Assembly: GCA_000828075.3 (NCBI GenBank)
Contig: JXCB02000001.1
Span: forward strand, 1,191,803-1,255,802
Reading direction: 5' to 3'
Origin: Tolypothrix campylonemoides VB511288
GTDB taxonomy: Bacteria > Cyanobacteriota > Cyanobacteriia > Cyanobacteriales > Nostocaceae
DNA length: 64,000 nucleotides
Below are positions 8,820 to 16,458 of this stretch, in pieces (position 1 is the first letter of the stretch; each line of letters starts with the position of its first letter). The translations under genes were made by a program, and so were the position numbers. Below the pieces are notes generated by a model that was not told the origin of the DNA, ran no database searches, and saw nothing but the letters and a program-made list of their open reading frames with translations.

Positions 8820-9410
8820 CTAAAAAAACCTCGGACCGAAGTTGTAAAATTGCAGCCTTCCATAACCAAGAAATTGACCATGAGCTTGCTCTCCTGGTGG
8901 AAACGCCGTGACTCCAAATAGATACACGCCAGCAACTTGAGGGTTCTGCACTGGCTTGAGAGCTATTGTGATGGTTCTACCTGGAGAGACTGGCGGGTCA
9001 AATGTGAGCGATATTGTTTTCGTCTTGCGATCGCTTGTCGCATCTTTCAAAGCAAGTTTTTGACCTTCCTTGGAACGCGTCCCTTCAAAGGCGGAAGTGT
9101 CTTTCAAGTCAAAGCGTACACGGTCTACTCCCTCACGCTGATTAATCGTTATGCGTTGCAGTGGTTCTCCAGCGTTTTCTGGCAGGCTAATGGTAAAGTA
9201 ATACGTTGCGCCCCATACATAAGTCTCTTTGTAGGTCGTCACTACATCGCCAAGGCTCGGCGGTTGGACAAAATAGACTTTACCATCTCGTAGCTGAACT
9301 GCTTGACTCAAGTCCGCAGTGTATCCGCCTATCACTGCTGTACAAGCGATTGCGGCGAGCGCAGCACCCTGACGGGCGATCGCTGTACTTAACAAAAATC
9401 CTACACGCAT
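8820..9410 (-). CDS. Secreted DUF2808 family protein
   Basis: About 196 residues from the ATG at 9410 (a GTG six codons earlier is less likely). Residues 1-35 form a signal peptide (MRVGFLLSTAIARQGAALAA then a small-residue cleavage region). The rest is a beta-rich domain: VVTTYKETYVWGATYYFTIS, LTFDPPVSPGRTITIALKPV, then VYLFGVTAFPPGEQAHGQFL. This matches the cyanobacterial DUF2808 family, whose members are exported to the periplasm or cell surface and have no known function. It is a single gene, convergent with the interrupted GST gene. Confidence 0.75.
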   Translation of the reverse strand: MRVGFLLSTAIARQGAALAAIACTAVIGGYTADLSQAVQLRDGKVYFVQPPSLGDVVTTYKETYVWGATYYFTISLPENAGEPLQRITINQREGVDRVRFDLKDTSAFEGTRSKEGQKLALKDATSDRKTKTISLTFDPPVSPGRTITIALKPVQNPQVAGVYLFGVTAFPPGEQAHGQFLGYGRLQFYNFGPRFF

Positions 9411-9480
9411 TGCTGTGTATACCTGCACCTATCGCAGGTGACAAACTTACCCTATGATTCGATTTTACAATTTACCCTTG

Positions 9481-9663
9481 AACTGGGGATTGGGGATTGG
9501 GGATTGGGGATTAGGGATTAGGAACGGGGATTCAAACCCCGCCCTAATCCTCTAAGAACATCTTGCCAGTTCCCAGTACCCAGTAAAGAGTCCCAGAGCG
9601 GCGTTCCTCTCCAACCAATACGCGAATCTGGTTGGGGACTCCGAGGCGCGACTGTTAAATCTT
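9481..9663. repeat. Heptanucleotide repeat tract upstream of the DUF2808 gene
   Basis: Tandem GGGGATT units (about 9484-9530), the short tandemly repeated repetitive (STRR) type common in heterocystous cyanobacteria. Degenerate GC-rich repeat sequence follows. The remainder up to 9863 is AT-rich and likely the promoter region of the next gene. Confidence 0.7.
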
Positions 9664-9863
9664 CTACGTCTTTATTCAACTAAATATTTTATTATTCTTA
9701 ACATTATTTAATTTCATTCATCATATGAGTGAATTCAGGCAACAAATACTGAGATTACTTTACAAAACAGCAACAACTTTGTAAAAGATAATTGACATTA
9801 GTTGTCACAATCCTTTGTTAAGTTAGAAACTAGGAATATAAAGATACGCAATTATTCAAAATT

Positions 9864-10349
9864 ATGAATTTTGTTTCTAGCATCGAACTTAAACGACCGA
9901 TTTGGCAAAGTATTGCCATGTTAACTTTAGGCTTTTGGCTCAGTGCCAGCCTCTTGTTAGATTGGGTAATTATGCCTAGCTTGTATGTTTCTGGCATGAT
10001 GACTCAAGCCAGTTTTGCTTCAGCCGGCTATGTCATTTTCTGGAATTTTAATCGGCTCGAATTATTGTCTGCTGGCTTAGTATTAACTAGCGTGTTAGCT
10101 CTGTGCAACAGCGAATCTAAGTGGCATCGTAGTGCAATTATTTTATCTATGCTATTGCTGGCTGTCGCTTTGGTTGATACCTACCTGTTAACTCCGCAAA
10201 TGTCTGCAATTGGGCTGGAACTGAACCTGTTTCAGACAACTACTGAAACTCCAGCAGGTATGGATGTACTGCATGGTGGTTACTGGGTTTTGGAAGCAGT
10301 AAAACTATTGACAGGCGGCACACTTTTGGGATGGTGCTGGCGACGTTAG
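9864..10349 (+). CDS. Four-helix integral membrane protein, unknown function
   Basis: 161 residues with four hydrophobic spans (about 15-35, 48-70, 70-95 and 100-120) and a last amphipathic segment. Features include WVIMPSLYVSGMMTQASFAS and FWNFNRLELLSAGLVLTSVL. The pattern resembles DUF4149-like small membrane proteins of cyanobacteria. There are no catalytic motifs. The ATG at 9864 follows an AT-rich leader without a clear ribosome site. It is convergent with the GDT1 pair, with a shared hairpin between them. Confidence 0.6.
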   Translation: MNFVSSIELKRPIWQSIAMLTLGFWLSASLLLDWVIMPSLYVSGMMTQASFASAGYVIFWNFNRLELLSAGLVLTSVLALCNSESKWHRSAIILSMLLLAVALVDTYLLTPQMSAIGLELNLFQTTTETPAGMDVLHGGYWVLEAVKLLTGGTLLGWCWRR

Positions 10350-10363
10350 ATTAGTGATTAAGA

Positions 10364-10404
10364 ATGATGAATTATAAATGCTAAAAAAGTTCATAATTCA
10401 TCAT
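10364..10404. terminator. Bidirectional hairpin between convergent genes
   Basis: ATGATGAATTAT (10364-10375) and ATAATTCATCAT (10393-10404) form a perfect 12-bp stem. Its position between two gene ends fits a two-way terminator. Confidence 0.5.
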
Positions 10405-10407
10405 TCA

Positions 10408-10707
10408 TCATTCATCAACTTCCGGCGAAGCTTCCTCATTGTTAAAAAATAGCAGGCGTACCGCGAGTATGGCAAATCCTACGGCGGCGATCGCTTTCAA
10501 CAACCTTGTAGGTAATAACTCTGCTACTGCTCCCCCAGCTAATGCTCCCAACAAGCTCGTCAAAAGCAGTGCGCCAGCTGTTCCAAAAAACACCGCACGC
10601 GGAGATTGACAACGACCTGAAAGGGCGATCGCTGCTAATTGACTTTTATCACCCAATTCCGACAAAAAAACTGTAATAAAGCTTAATCCTAAAAGATGCC
10701 AGTCCAT
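10408..10707 (-). CDS. Half-size UPF0016/GDT1 cation exporter subunit 2
   Basis: About 99 residues, three membrane spans, with the family signature ELGDKSQ in the first helix. UPF0016/TMEM165 proteins normally carry two such halves and exchange Mn2+ or Ca2+ out of the cytosol. Here each half is a separate gene, so this protein must pair with the one encoded by 10734-11159. Paired half-size members in heterocystous cyanobacteria have been described as hetero-oligomeric manganese exporters (recalled, not checked). The ATG at 10707 (MDWHLLGL) is chosen over an in-frame TTG at 10755 that would overlap the upstream gene by 22 bases. It lies 26 bases after that gene, so they form an operon. Confidence 0.8.
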   Translation of the reverse strand: MDWHLLGLSFITVFLSELGDKSQLAAIALSGRCQSPRAVFFGTAGALLLTSLLGALAGGAVAELLPTRLLKAIAAVGFAILAVRLLFFNNEEASPEVDE

Positions 10708-10733
10708 AAGTAACAAATTCACGTATTCAAAAT

Positions 10734-11159
10734 TTAAAATTGGGCTACATCCCAAAAAAGCATCAGGGAAATCAGCAACAACATTACCCCTGCTGCTTTT
10801 TCTACGATTTTGGGAGAGAACCTGCTAGCCATCCAACTTCCTAACACTACACCTAGTAAACTAGTTGTGACGAGCGCAGCTGCAGATCCAAAAAACACCA
10901 CCCACGGAGATTGTGATTCCGCACTCATTAACAAGGTGGATAGCTGTGTCTTGTCACCAATTTCTGCTAAAAAGATAGTCAAAAACGTAGTAGCGAAAAT
11001 GACTAGTGGGGTTTCTGGCTTCTGAGGTTTGTCAGAAACCAAAGGTGACGACACTTCAACTAAGGCGGTTGTAGAATTGCAATCTACTTCATCTTTGAGA
11101 TTTGGCTGGCTTTGTGTCTCAGATGTGGAAAAGGTCAAAGGCTTAGAGTCAAGTTTCAC
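10734..11159 (-). CDS. Half-size UPF0016/GDT1 cation exporter subunit 1
   Basis: 141 residues. The first 48 are polar and Ser/Thr-rich (an N-terminal extension). Three membrane spans follow, with EIGDKTQLSTLLMSAESQSP in the first, carrying the acidic Glu/Asp motif that binds the transported metal. It starts at GTG 11159; no ATG precedes the conserved part. It is the first gene of a two-gene operon with the other half-protein; both motifs together would build a full exporter. A role in Mn2+ (or Ca2+) export from cytoplasm to thylakoid lumen or periplasm is the family-based expectation. Confidence 0.8.
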   Translation of the reverse strand: MKLDSKPLTFSTSETQSQPNLKDEVDCNSTTALVEVSSPLVSDKPQKPETPLVIFATTFLTIFLAEIGDKTQLSTLLMSAESQSPWVVFFGSAAALVTTSLLGVVLGSWMASRFSPKIVEKAAGVMLLLISLMLFWDVAQF

Positions 11160-11295
11160 AGGTAGTCTTTTTTCCGCTAAGTTGTTTTCATATTTTTATC
11201 ATTTTCTCAATCTTTTTGACATATTGCAAGTCAAGGTTCACGAAAGCTTGTTATTATCTACATTTTTCACTCTCCTCAATGTTGCGATCGCTTAA

Positions 11296-11631
11296 CCGGA
11301 AGTGTCACTGAAATTTTCTCTGTGACAGTGGTGATCGTGGTACAAGTTGGCAGATTTGCGTGTCAAGCCAATTATTCCAAAAGCCGCCACTTCAGCAAAT
11401 AACTCCATTGTTGTTGAGTCAATACCTCTATAGATAGTTTTTTGTGAGAGGCAAGAAAAATTGGTAGTCAGGACGACCTTTACGTTCTAGGCTATGCTTT
11501 ACCTATAAGTGAGAAACCCGAAGGAAGCGGCGCAGTCAGTACGAAAAGAACGCACTCTACAATTTAACCAGATATTGCATGATTAAGACGTATCATATAT
11601 GCGTTAATAATTATCTACCGTAAAAAAGATA
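11296..11631. other. Intergenic region, no gene seen
   Basis: About 335 bases between divergent genes. I see only AT-rich sequence, a few HIP1-like motifs and no convincing operator. It should contain the promoters of both the GDT1 pair and the aminotransferase gene. Confidence 0.4.
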
Positions 11632-12783
11632 ATGACGCAAACACTTTCCATTGATAGCAACGAGCGGTTGCAACTTTCACCCCTTACAGTACCATCTCGC
11701 CTGCTGTTGGGACCAGGACCCTCGAATGCTCATCCCGCAGTTCTACAGGCAATGAATACTCCTCCACTTGGGCATCTCGATCCAGTTTTTCTGGCAATCA
11801 TGGATGAGATTCAGTCCCTGCTACGCTACGTATGGCAGACGAAAAACCAGTGGACGATCGCAGTCAGCGGTACAGGTTCAGCAGCAATGGAAGGGGCGAT
11901 CGCCAATGTCACAGAACCCGGAGATGTGGTTTTGGTTGGTGTTGCTGGATACTTTGGGAATCGCCTTGTTGATATGGCTTCTCGATATGGTGCAGATGTC
12001 CGAACCATCACAAAACCTTGGGGACAAGTTTTCTCGCTGGATGAACTGCGAACAGCCCTAGAAACACATCGTCCGGCTATCCTGGCTTTGGTGCATGCAG
12101 AAACCTCCACAGGCGCACGTCAACCCTTGGAAGGAGTCGGTGACTTGTGTCGTGAATTCGGCACTTTGCTGTTAGTAGATACGGTGACGAGTTTAGGTGG
12201 AGTCCCCTTTCTTTTAGATGCGTGGGGAGTTGATGTCGCTTATAGCTGTAGCCAAAAAGGATTAGGTTGTCCTCCTGGTGCTTCGCCATTGACGTTAGGT
12301 TCTCGTGCAGTTGAGAAATTGCAGCGGCGTCCAACTAAGGTGGCTAACTGGTATTTAGACATGACGTTGTTGAGCAAATATTGGGGCGAAGAACGCACAT
12401 ATCACCATACAGCACCCATTAACCTGTATTATGCACTGCGGGAAGCACTACGTTTGCTTGCCCAAGAGGGAATAGAAAACTCCTGGCAACGCCATCAAAA
12501 GAATGTAGAGTATCTTTGGCAGAGGTTAGAGGACTTGGGACTGTCTTTGCACGTGGAGAAACAGTTCCGCTTACCAACTCTTACCACTGTCCGCATTCCG
12601 GAAGGCGTAGATGGTAAAGCAGTTGCACGGCAGTTGCTTAATGAACATAATATCGAGGTTGGAGGTGGTCTTGGCGAACTAGCAGGTCAGGTTTGGCGCG
12701 TTGGACTCATGGGCTTCAACAGTCGCAAAGAAAGTGTTGACCGGCTTGTAGAAGCACTGCAACAGGTTTTGCATAAGGGGTAG
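11632..12783 (+). CDS. Class V PLP aminotransferase (serine/alanine-glyoxylate type)
   Basis: 383 residues with the fold-type I aminotransferase pattern of alanine-glyoxylate and serine-pyruvate transaminases. Features are LLLGPGPSNAHPAVLQAM at the N terminus, AVSGTGSAAMEGA in the PLP phosphate site, LLVDTVTSLGGVPFLLDAW with the Asp that holds the pyridine nitrogen, and SCSQKGLGCPPG with the Schiff-base lysine. Cyanobacterial members were once annotated as the small soluble hydrogenase subunit. The likely role is conversion of glyoxylate to glycine in photorespiration. It is monocistronic, followed by a strong nested hairpin. Confidence 0.85.
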   Translation: MTQTLSIDSNERLQLSPLTVPSRLLLGPGPSNAHPAVLQAMNTPPLGHLDPVFLAIMDEIQSLLRYVWQTKNQWTIAVSGTGSAAMEGAIANVTEPGDVVLVGVAGYFGNRLVDMASRYGADVRTITKPWGQVFSLDELRTALETHRPAILALVHAETSTGARQPLEGVGDLCREFGTLLLVDTVTSLGGVPFLLDAWGVDVAYSCSQKGLGCPPGASPLTLGSRAVEKLQRRPTKVANWYLDMTLLSKYWGEERTYHHTAPINLYYALREALRLLAQEGIENSWQRHQKNVEYLWQRLEDLGLSLHVEKQFRLPTLTTVRIPEGVDGKAVARQLLNEHNIEVGGGLGELAGQVWRVGLMGFNSRKESVDRLVEALQQVLHKG

Positions 12784-12818
12784 TCGCTGAGATTGTAAAA
12801 AAGCGAAGGCGCGTAGGA

Positions 12819-12885
12819 CCCCACCCCCGTAAAGCTACGCTTCACGTCCCCTCCCCGCGAGCGGGGAGGGGATAAAGGGGTGGGG
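12819..12885. terminator. Nested GC-rich hairpin between convergent genes
   Basis: Inner arms TCCCCTCCCCGC (12847-12858) and GCGGGGAGGGGA (12861-12872) are perfect. Outer arms CCCCACCCC (12819-12827) and GGGGTGGGG (12877-12885) are also perfect. It stands between gene ends; it is also a common dispersed repeat type. Confidence 0.6.
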
Positions 12886-12939
12886 TGCAGTCAACGTGGG
12901 AATCATAACTAATTAGCCGAACATGATATGATACAATAC

Positions 12940-14331
12940 CTACTGAATAAACCAACGACGAATTAACTCCACTTGAAATCGGTAGCCCTCACCAACTTCT
13001 TCAATCAACTCGCGTTGTAACAGCAGTTCAAAGGCGCTTTCCGATACATTAGGCAGTTGTTGCAATATAGTATTTATAGTGACTACTGCCCCTTCCCCTT
13101 GTGCTGCCAAGAAGCGCAGGATAGCTAACCCAGCAGCGTCTACTTGGTTATTTTGAATATCTGCAAAGAACAAGCTGCCATGACTCAAAGCTTCTGGTAC
13201 CGCCGCTTCCACGTCCGCTAAGGTTGCCAATCGGCGAACAGAAGGGTCTTGCTCGTTCTTAAGTGCGACAATTTCACCACACAGCAGTTGTACCAGGAAA
13301 GGGTGACAGCGGGTGAGTTGCAGCACTCGCTCAACGGCGTCAGGTTCATAACCTAGGGTAAAATCTTTGACGGGACACTCAATTAATTGCCGCGCTTCGT
13401 CTTCTTTAAGGTACGAGATATGTACAACTTGGACATTAATTAGATAACTAGCCCAGCGCTGATATTCTTCGATAGTATGGGAGCCAGCAATTAATATCTT
13501 AAACTTGGGGCGATGTTGAATTAAGTGACGCAGCATTCCTAAAACATCTTGCTGATCAAAGCGTCCTTTGGAAATGGCGCTGTCGAGTACCTCAAATTCG
13601 TCTAGGGAAAGCAGTGCTGTATTATCTTGTAACGCTTCTTCTACTTTATCTAACCATTCGTCAAAGCAGGTGAAGGGGTCTTTTTCTAAATCTTCCCGTG
13701 TCAAGGATGGTAAAGTTAAGGCGCTTTGTTTTTTAGCTGAGGTTATCATTCCTCTAGCGAGGTTGTAGAGAAAACCCGCATGGTTGCTTGCTGATGAAGG
13801 TGCGCCTTGCAAGTCTATAAATAAGGGGATAATGCTATTCGGTAGCAACTTTCCCAAATTGTTCAGCAGAGAAGTTTTGCCCATGCGCCGCTGACCGTAG
13901 AGTAGCAGAGGTGGACGACGGCGGTCTAAAATTAATTGCTCAATGCGGGTGCCGATATCATTGCGTCCGCTGAAGATTTCTTGCTCTAGTGTGAGGGGAA
14001 CGCCGATGATGTAGGGAGAATCAATTTCTTGGCGGAGTTCGGTGGCTTTAGCAAGTTCCTCTACATAGTTAACTATTATCTCACGCCAACTTTGGGCGAT
14101 CGGGTAGAAGCGGGGGGCGTATTTATTGCTAGTGCGAGTCAAGTTTTGTAACTGTGCATCTAAACGGTCAACAACAGCCTTGAGTGCTAGACGCTGGTTG
14201 TAAGAACTTTGCTGATTTAAAGCCCTGTCCACATCCTTGCTGATGCGACTGAAGATGTTTAGTAGGGTACTGACTGGGCTTTGGAGTTCGTCATATTGTA
14301 AACTGCGGTGAACGTTACTGATAGCTTCCAC
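12940..14331 (-). CDS. AAA/STAND-type ATPase, probably membrane-anchored
   Basis: 463 residues from GTG 14331. The P-loop is YGQRRMGKTSLL (about 146-157) and Walker B is ALLSLDEFEVL (about 240-250); the rest is an archaeal-ATPase-like arrangement with a winged-helix end (LLLQRELIEEVGEGYRFQVE). The frame stays open upstream to a stop near 14513. It encodes a clear membrane segment (YIYFFYILAFICATVIICYL) followed by a charged linker, so the true protein probably begins near 14487, where ATT is followed by NFLFSYIYF. No ATG, GTG or TTG lies at that point; either a rare ATT start is used or the original start is lost. Homologous ATPases of this type act as signal-transduction or defence NTPases, but the role here is unknown. 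Confidence 0.7.
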   Translation of the reverse strand: MEAISNVHRSLQYDELQSPVSTLLNIFSRISKDVDRALNQQSSYNQRLALKAVVDRLDAQLQNLTRTSNKYAPRFYPIAQSWREIIVNYVEELAKATELRQEIDSPYIIGVPLTLEQEIFSGRNDIGTRIEQLILDRRRPPLLLYGQRRMGKTSLLNNLGKLLPNSIIPLFIDLQGAPSSASNHAGFLYNLARGMITSAKKQSALTLPSLTREDLEKDPFTCFDEWLDKVEEALQDNTALLSLDEFEVLDSAISKGRFDQQDVLGMLRHLIQHRPKFKILIAGSHTIEEYQRWASYLINVQVVHISYLKEDEARQLIECPVKDFTLGYEPDAVERVLQLTRCHPFLVQLLCGEIVALKNEQDPSVRRLATLADVEAAVPEALSHGSLFFADIQNNQVDAAGLAILRFLAAQGEGAVVTINTILQQLPNVSESAFELLLQRELIEEVGEGYRFQVELIRRWFIQ

Positions 14332-14642
14332 ATCTGTACAGCGTTCTAATTTCCGTGCATCCAGTTCAATATTTGCTTGCTTATCAGCCCCGCGCCTATA
14401 TTTGCTAAGCAGATAACAAATAATTACGGTTGCACAAATAAATGCGAGTATATAAAAAAAGTAAATATAACTAAACAGAAAATTAATACAGCTACTTGAA
14501 TCACTGTGTTATTTTAATTTCAGGCAAACAGCTAAAAGTGCCCAATGTACTTATGGCTGGGCACTAATGCTGCCTCTGAACCCTCTCCTTAAGGGCTGAG
14601 TTCAGAAGTCTAACCAAACTTTTGAACAATAAGGAGAGTTCG

Positions 14643-14792
14643 ATGGCTTTTTTTTGCCGACTGTTAATCGTTGCTCTGCTGGTTTACGGTGTCATTTCCG
14701 GTGACATCCAACTAAATGATCCAGTTTTAATTTCAGTTCTTGTAGAACTAGTTAAACTTGTGGATCAACCCAGCAAAGGTGGTGATGAATAG
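14643..14792 (+). CDS. 49-residue single-span membrane peptide
   Basis: The ATG at 14643 follows GGAGAG at a good distance. The product starts MAFFCRLLIVALLVYG, continues VISGDIQLNDPVLISVLVEL and ends in DQPSKGGDE. Residues 5-20 form a hydrophobic helix; a second apolar helix follows a short polar loop. A clear intrinsic terminator comes 46 bases after the stop. It sits between two AAA ATPase genes that point the other way. No family is recognised; the strong ribosome site and terminator argue that it is a real gene. Confidence 0.6.
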   Translation: MAFFCRLLIVALLVYGVISGDIQLNDPVLISVLVELVKLVDQPSKGGDE

Positions 14793-14837
14793 TAACCCTC
14801 GTTAGTTTAAGCTAACGCTAGGTACACTCTAAAAGTT

Positions 14838-14870
14838 GCTAGGTAAGGTGACGACTTACCTGGCTTTTTT
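14838..14870 (+). terminator. Intrinsic terminator after the small peptide gene
   Basis: Stem AGGTAAG (14841-14847) and CTTACCT (14855-14861), extended by GC pairs outside, followed by GGC and six T. Confidence 0.85.
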
Positions 14871-15057
14871 ATGCTACCTGTTACCATTACTAGGTTAACC
14901 TATCGACTTCTCTATGTTTGGTTAGATTTAGCTGATTTATGGTTGTCTTAATAGTAATTTTGAGGTGACTTTTGGGTGAGTAGTGATAGGGTTGTTGAAA
15001 ATTTTAGTTTCAAATAAATCGACTCGCCTGAAGCGGCTTTGGTAGCTTGCTTTCAGT

Positions 15058-16173
15058 CTATACCTCTAATAAATGAGCAAATGGCTTTATCTGTTGCAGT
15101 CCCTCCTCCTGCCAGTTATCAGTATCCCCATCTTCTAGACTAAACAATCTTTCCCTACAAAGAATTTGCAACAGCAGTGGCAAGCGTTGACTTTTATGCA
15201 AAATCCACTCCACATCTTCCTCACGGAAAGGAATAGGCGAACTGGCTATCAATTCCCGCGCTTCTCCCTCGGTCACCGCTCCCAAAGTCGCGGTATAGCC
15301 GAAAATATTGAAGAAGGGTGAACTATGCCCAGTGTTACGAGCAAGTTCAATTGGTGATTCGTGCGTTGCTAAAACAAACGCCAAATTTCCTCTTGTGTGG
15401 TTAGTCGCCAAGGAACGTAAACTCTCCCAAAACCCATCATCCAACTCTGGACAGCGTTGCAAGCCAACGCCAATCTCATCCAGTAAGATGACTGTGGGGT
15501 TATGCAAATTATCGCTGACTATATCCATAAAGTAATCTAAGTTACTAGGCATCTGCACTTTTAGATTTAGGCATTCTAGGATATAGCCCAACAGTCTCTC
15601 TCTACTTGCCATGCGTGGGTCTTGGAAGTCTACGAATATCCACCGATAATTTTCTGGTTGCGGTAGCCAGTCGTACTTTTGACCAGGACGTAACTGTTCT
15701 GGTGGGGTAGTGGTAATGTTTTTCAGGTAGTGCAGCAGAGAGGTTTTACCAATGCGCCGTTTGCCGATAATAGCGGCGTTTTGTAGAGGATGGCGTTTTA
15801 GTAAGTCGAAGAGGCGTCTGAGTTCTTTTTGTCGTCCAAAAAAGTGGCGAGGATGGGTAATGGGTGAACCTGTGATGAAGGGTGAGGTTTCCTCAAGGGT
15901 GATGTTTGAACCATGTAGAGACGCGCCATGGCGCGTCTCTACAGTATCTGGTTCTTTTTTCTCAGCAATTTGTTGCCACTCTAGCCCCAATTTACCGCAA
16001 ATTTTGACAAAATTCCCAGAATCAACAGGTTTGCCACTGAGGAAGTTTTTGACGGTGCCTAAAGAAAGTCCTACCGCAATAGCCAGAGATTCCTGTGTGA
16101 AATAGCCCTTAACATTGTAAGCTGACTTAACTTTTGCAATGTACTCTGAGGCAACCCTAAGCGATCGCGCCAT
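15058..16173 (-). CDS. HTH-AAA ATPase (STAND-like)
   Basis: 371 residues. Residues about 10-75 are a helix-turn-helix of the XRE-like type common in Nostocales multidomain ATPases (YFTQESLAIAVGLSLGTVKN then FVKICGKLGLEWQQIAE). A linker holds an in-frame 28-bp palindrome (15915-15942). The ATPase domain starts at HFFGRQKELRRLFDLL with Walker A GKRRIGKTSLL, Walker B VILLDEIG, and a sensor-like LAFVLATHES. No effector domain is fused. It may regulate transcription or act in NTP-dependent signalling; the actual role is unknown. It lies 727 bases upstream, in transcription direction, of the other AAA ATPase at 12940. Confidence 0.7.
   Translation of the reverse strand: MARSLRVASEYIAKVKSAYNVKGYFTQESLAIAVGLSLGTVKNFLSGKPVDSGNFVKICGKLGLEWQQIAEKKEPDTVETRHGASLHGSNITLEETSPFITGSPITHPRHFFGRQKELRRLFDLLKRHPLQNAAIIGKRRIGKTSLLHYLKNITTTPPEQLRPGQKYDWLPQPENYRWIFVDFQDPRMASRERLLGYILECLNLKVQMPSNLDYFMDIVSDNLHNPTVILLDEIGVGLQRCPELDDGFWESLRSLATNHTRGNLAFVLATHESPIELARNTGHSSPFFNIFGYTATLGAVTEGEARELIASSPIPFREEDVEWILHKSQRLPLLLQILCRERLFSLEDGDTDNWQEEGLQQIKPFAHLLEV
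15915..15942. repeat. Perfect 28-bp palindrome inside the HTH-ATPase gene
   Basis: Starts GTAGAGACGCGCCA and is fully self-complementary over 28 bases. It is translated in frame as part of ETRHGASLHG in the linker of the ATPase. Palindromes with the same GTAGAGAC/GTCTCTAC ends occur at 37597-37631 and, degenerate, at 31647-31676. Confidence 0.9.
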
Positions 16174-16458
16174 TACTCGTTATTGAAAACCTGCAAATAT
16201 TCTAGCTATTTTTAAGTAACTAAAAGTCAGCGATATCTCAACTACCACTCAGCTATTTCTCAACGGACAGTTACGACTACTCGGGCAAAAGATGCCAAAG
16301 ATAGGCTAGATGAAGCTGCAAGGGCGCTAGAGGCAGAGTCATGAGAAACGAACCGCCAAGACGAGGCAGTGCGCCCTTGGGGGTTTCCCCCGTTGAAGCA
16401 ACTGCCGTGCCAAGAACGCCAAGATTTCTTAGCGTCTTGGCGTCTTGGCGCGAAACTC
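16174..16458. repeat. Intergenic repeat region with a possible gene remnant
   Basis: An open plus-strand stretch ending TGA near 16343 (AKDAKDRLDEAARALEAES) looks like the tail of a lost coding sequence. It is followed by a repeat made of CGCCAAGACG and CGTCTTGGCG units, the dispersed 'CGTCTTTGCG' family also seen at 23730-23765 and 57310-57360. Apparent frames on both strands are translations of repeats. Confidence 0.4.
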
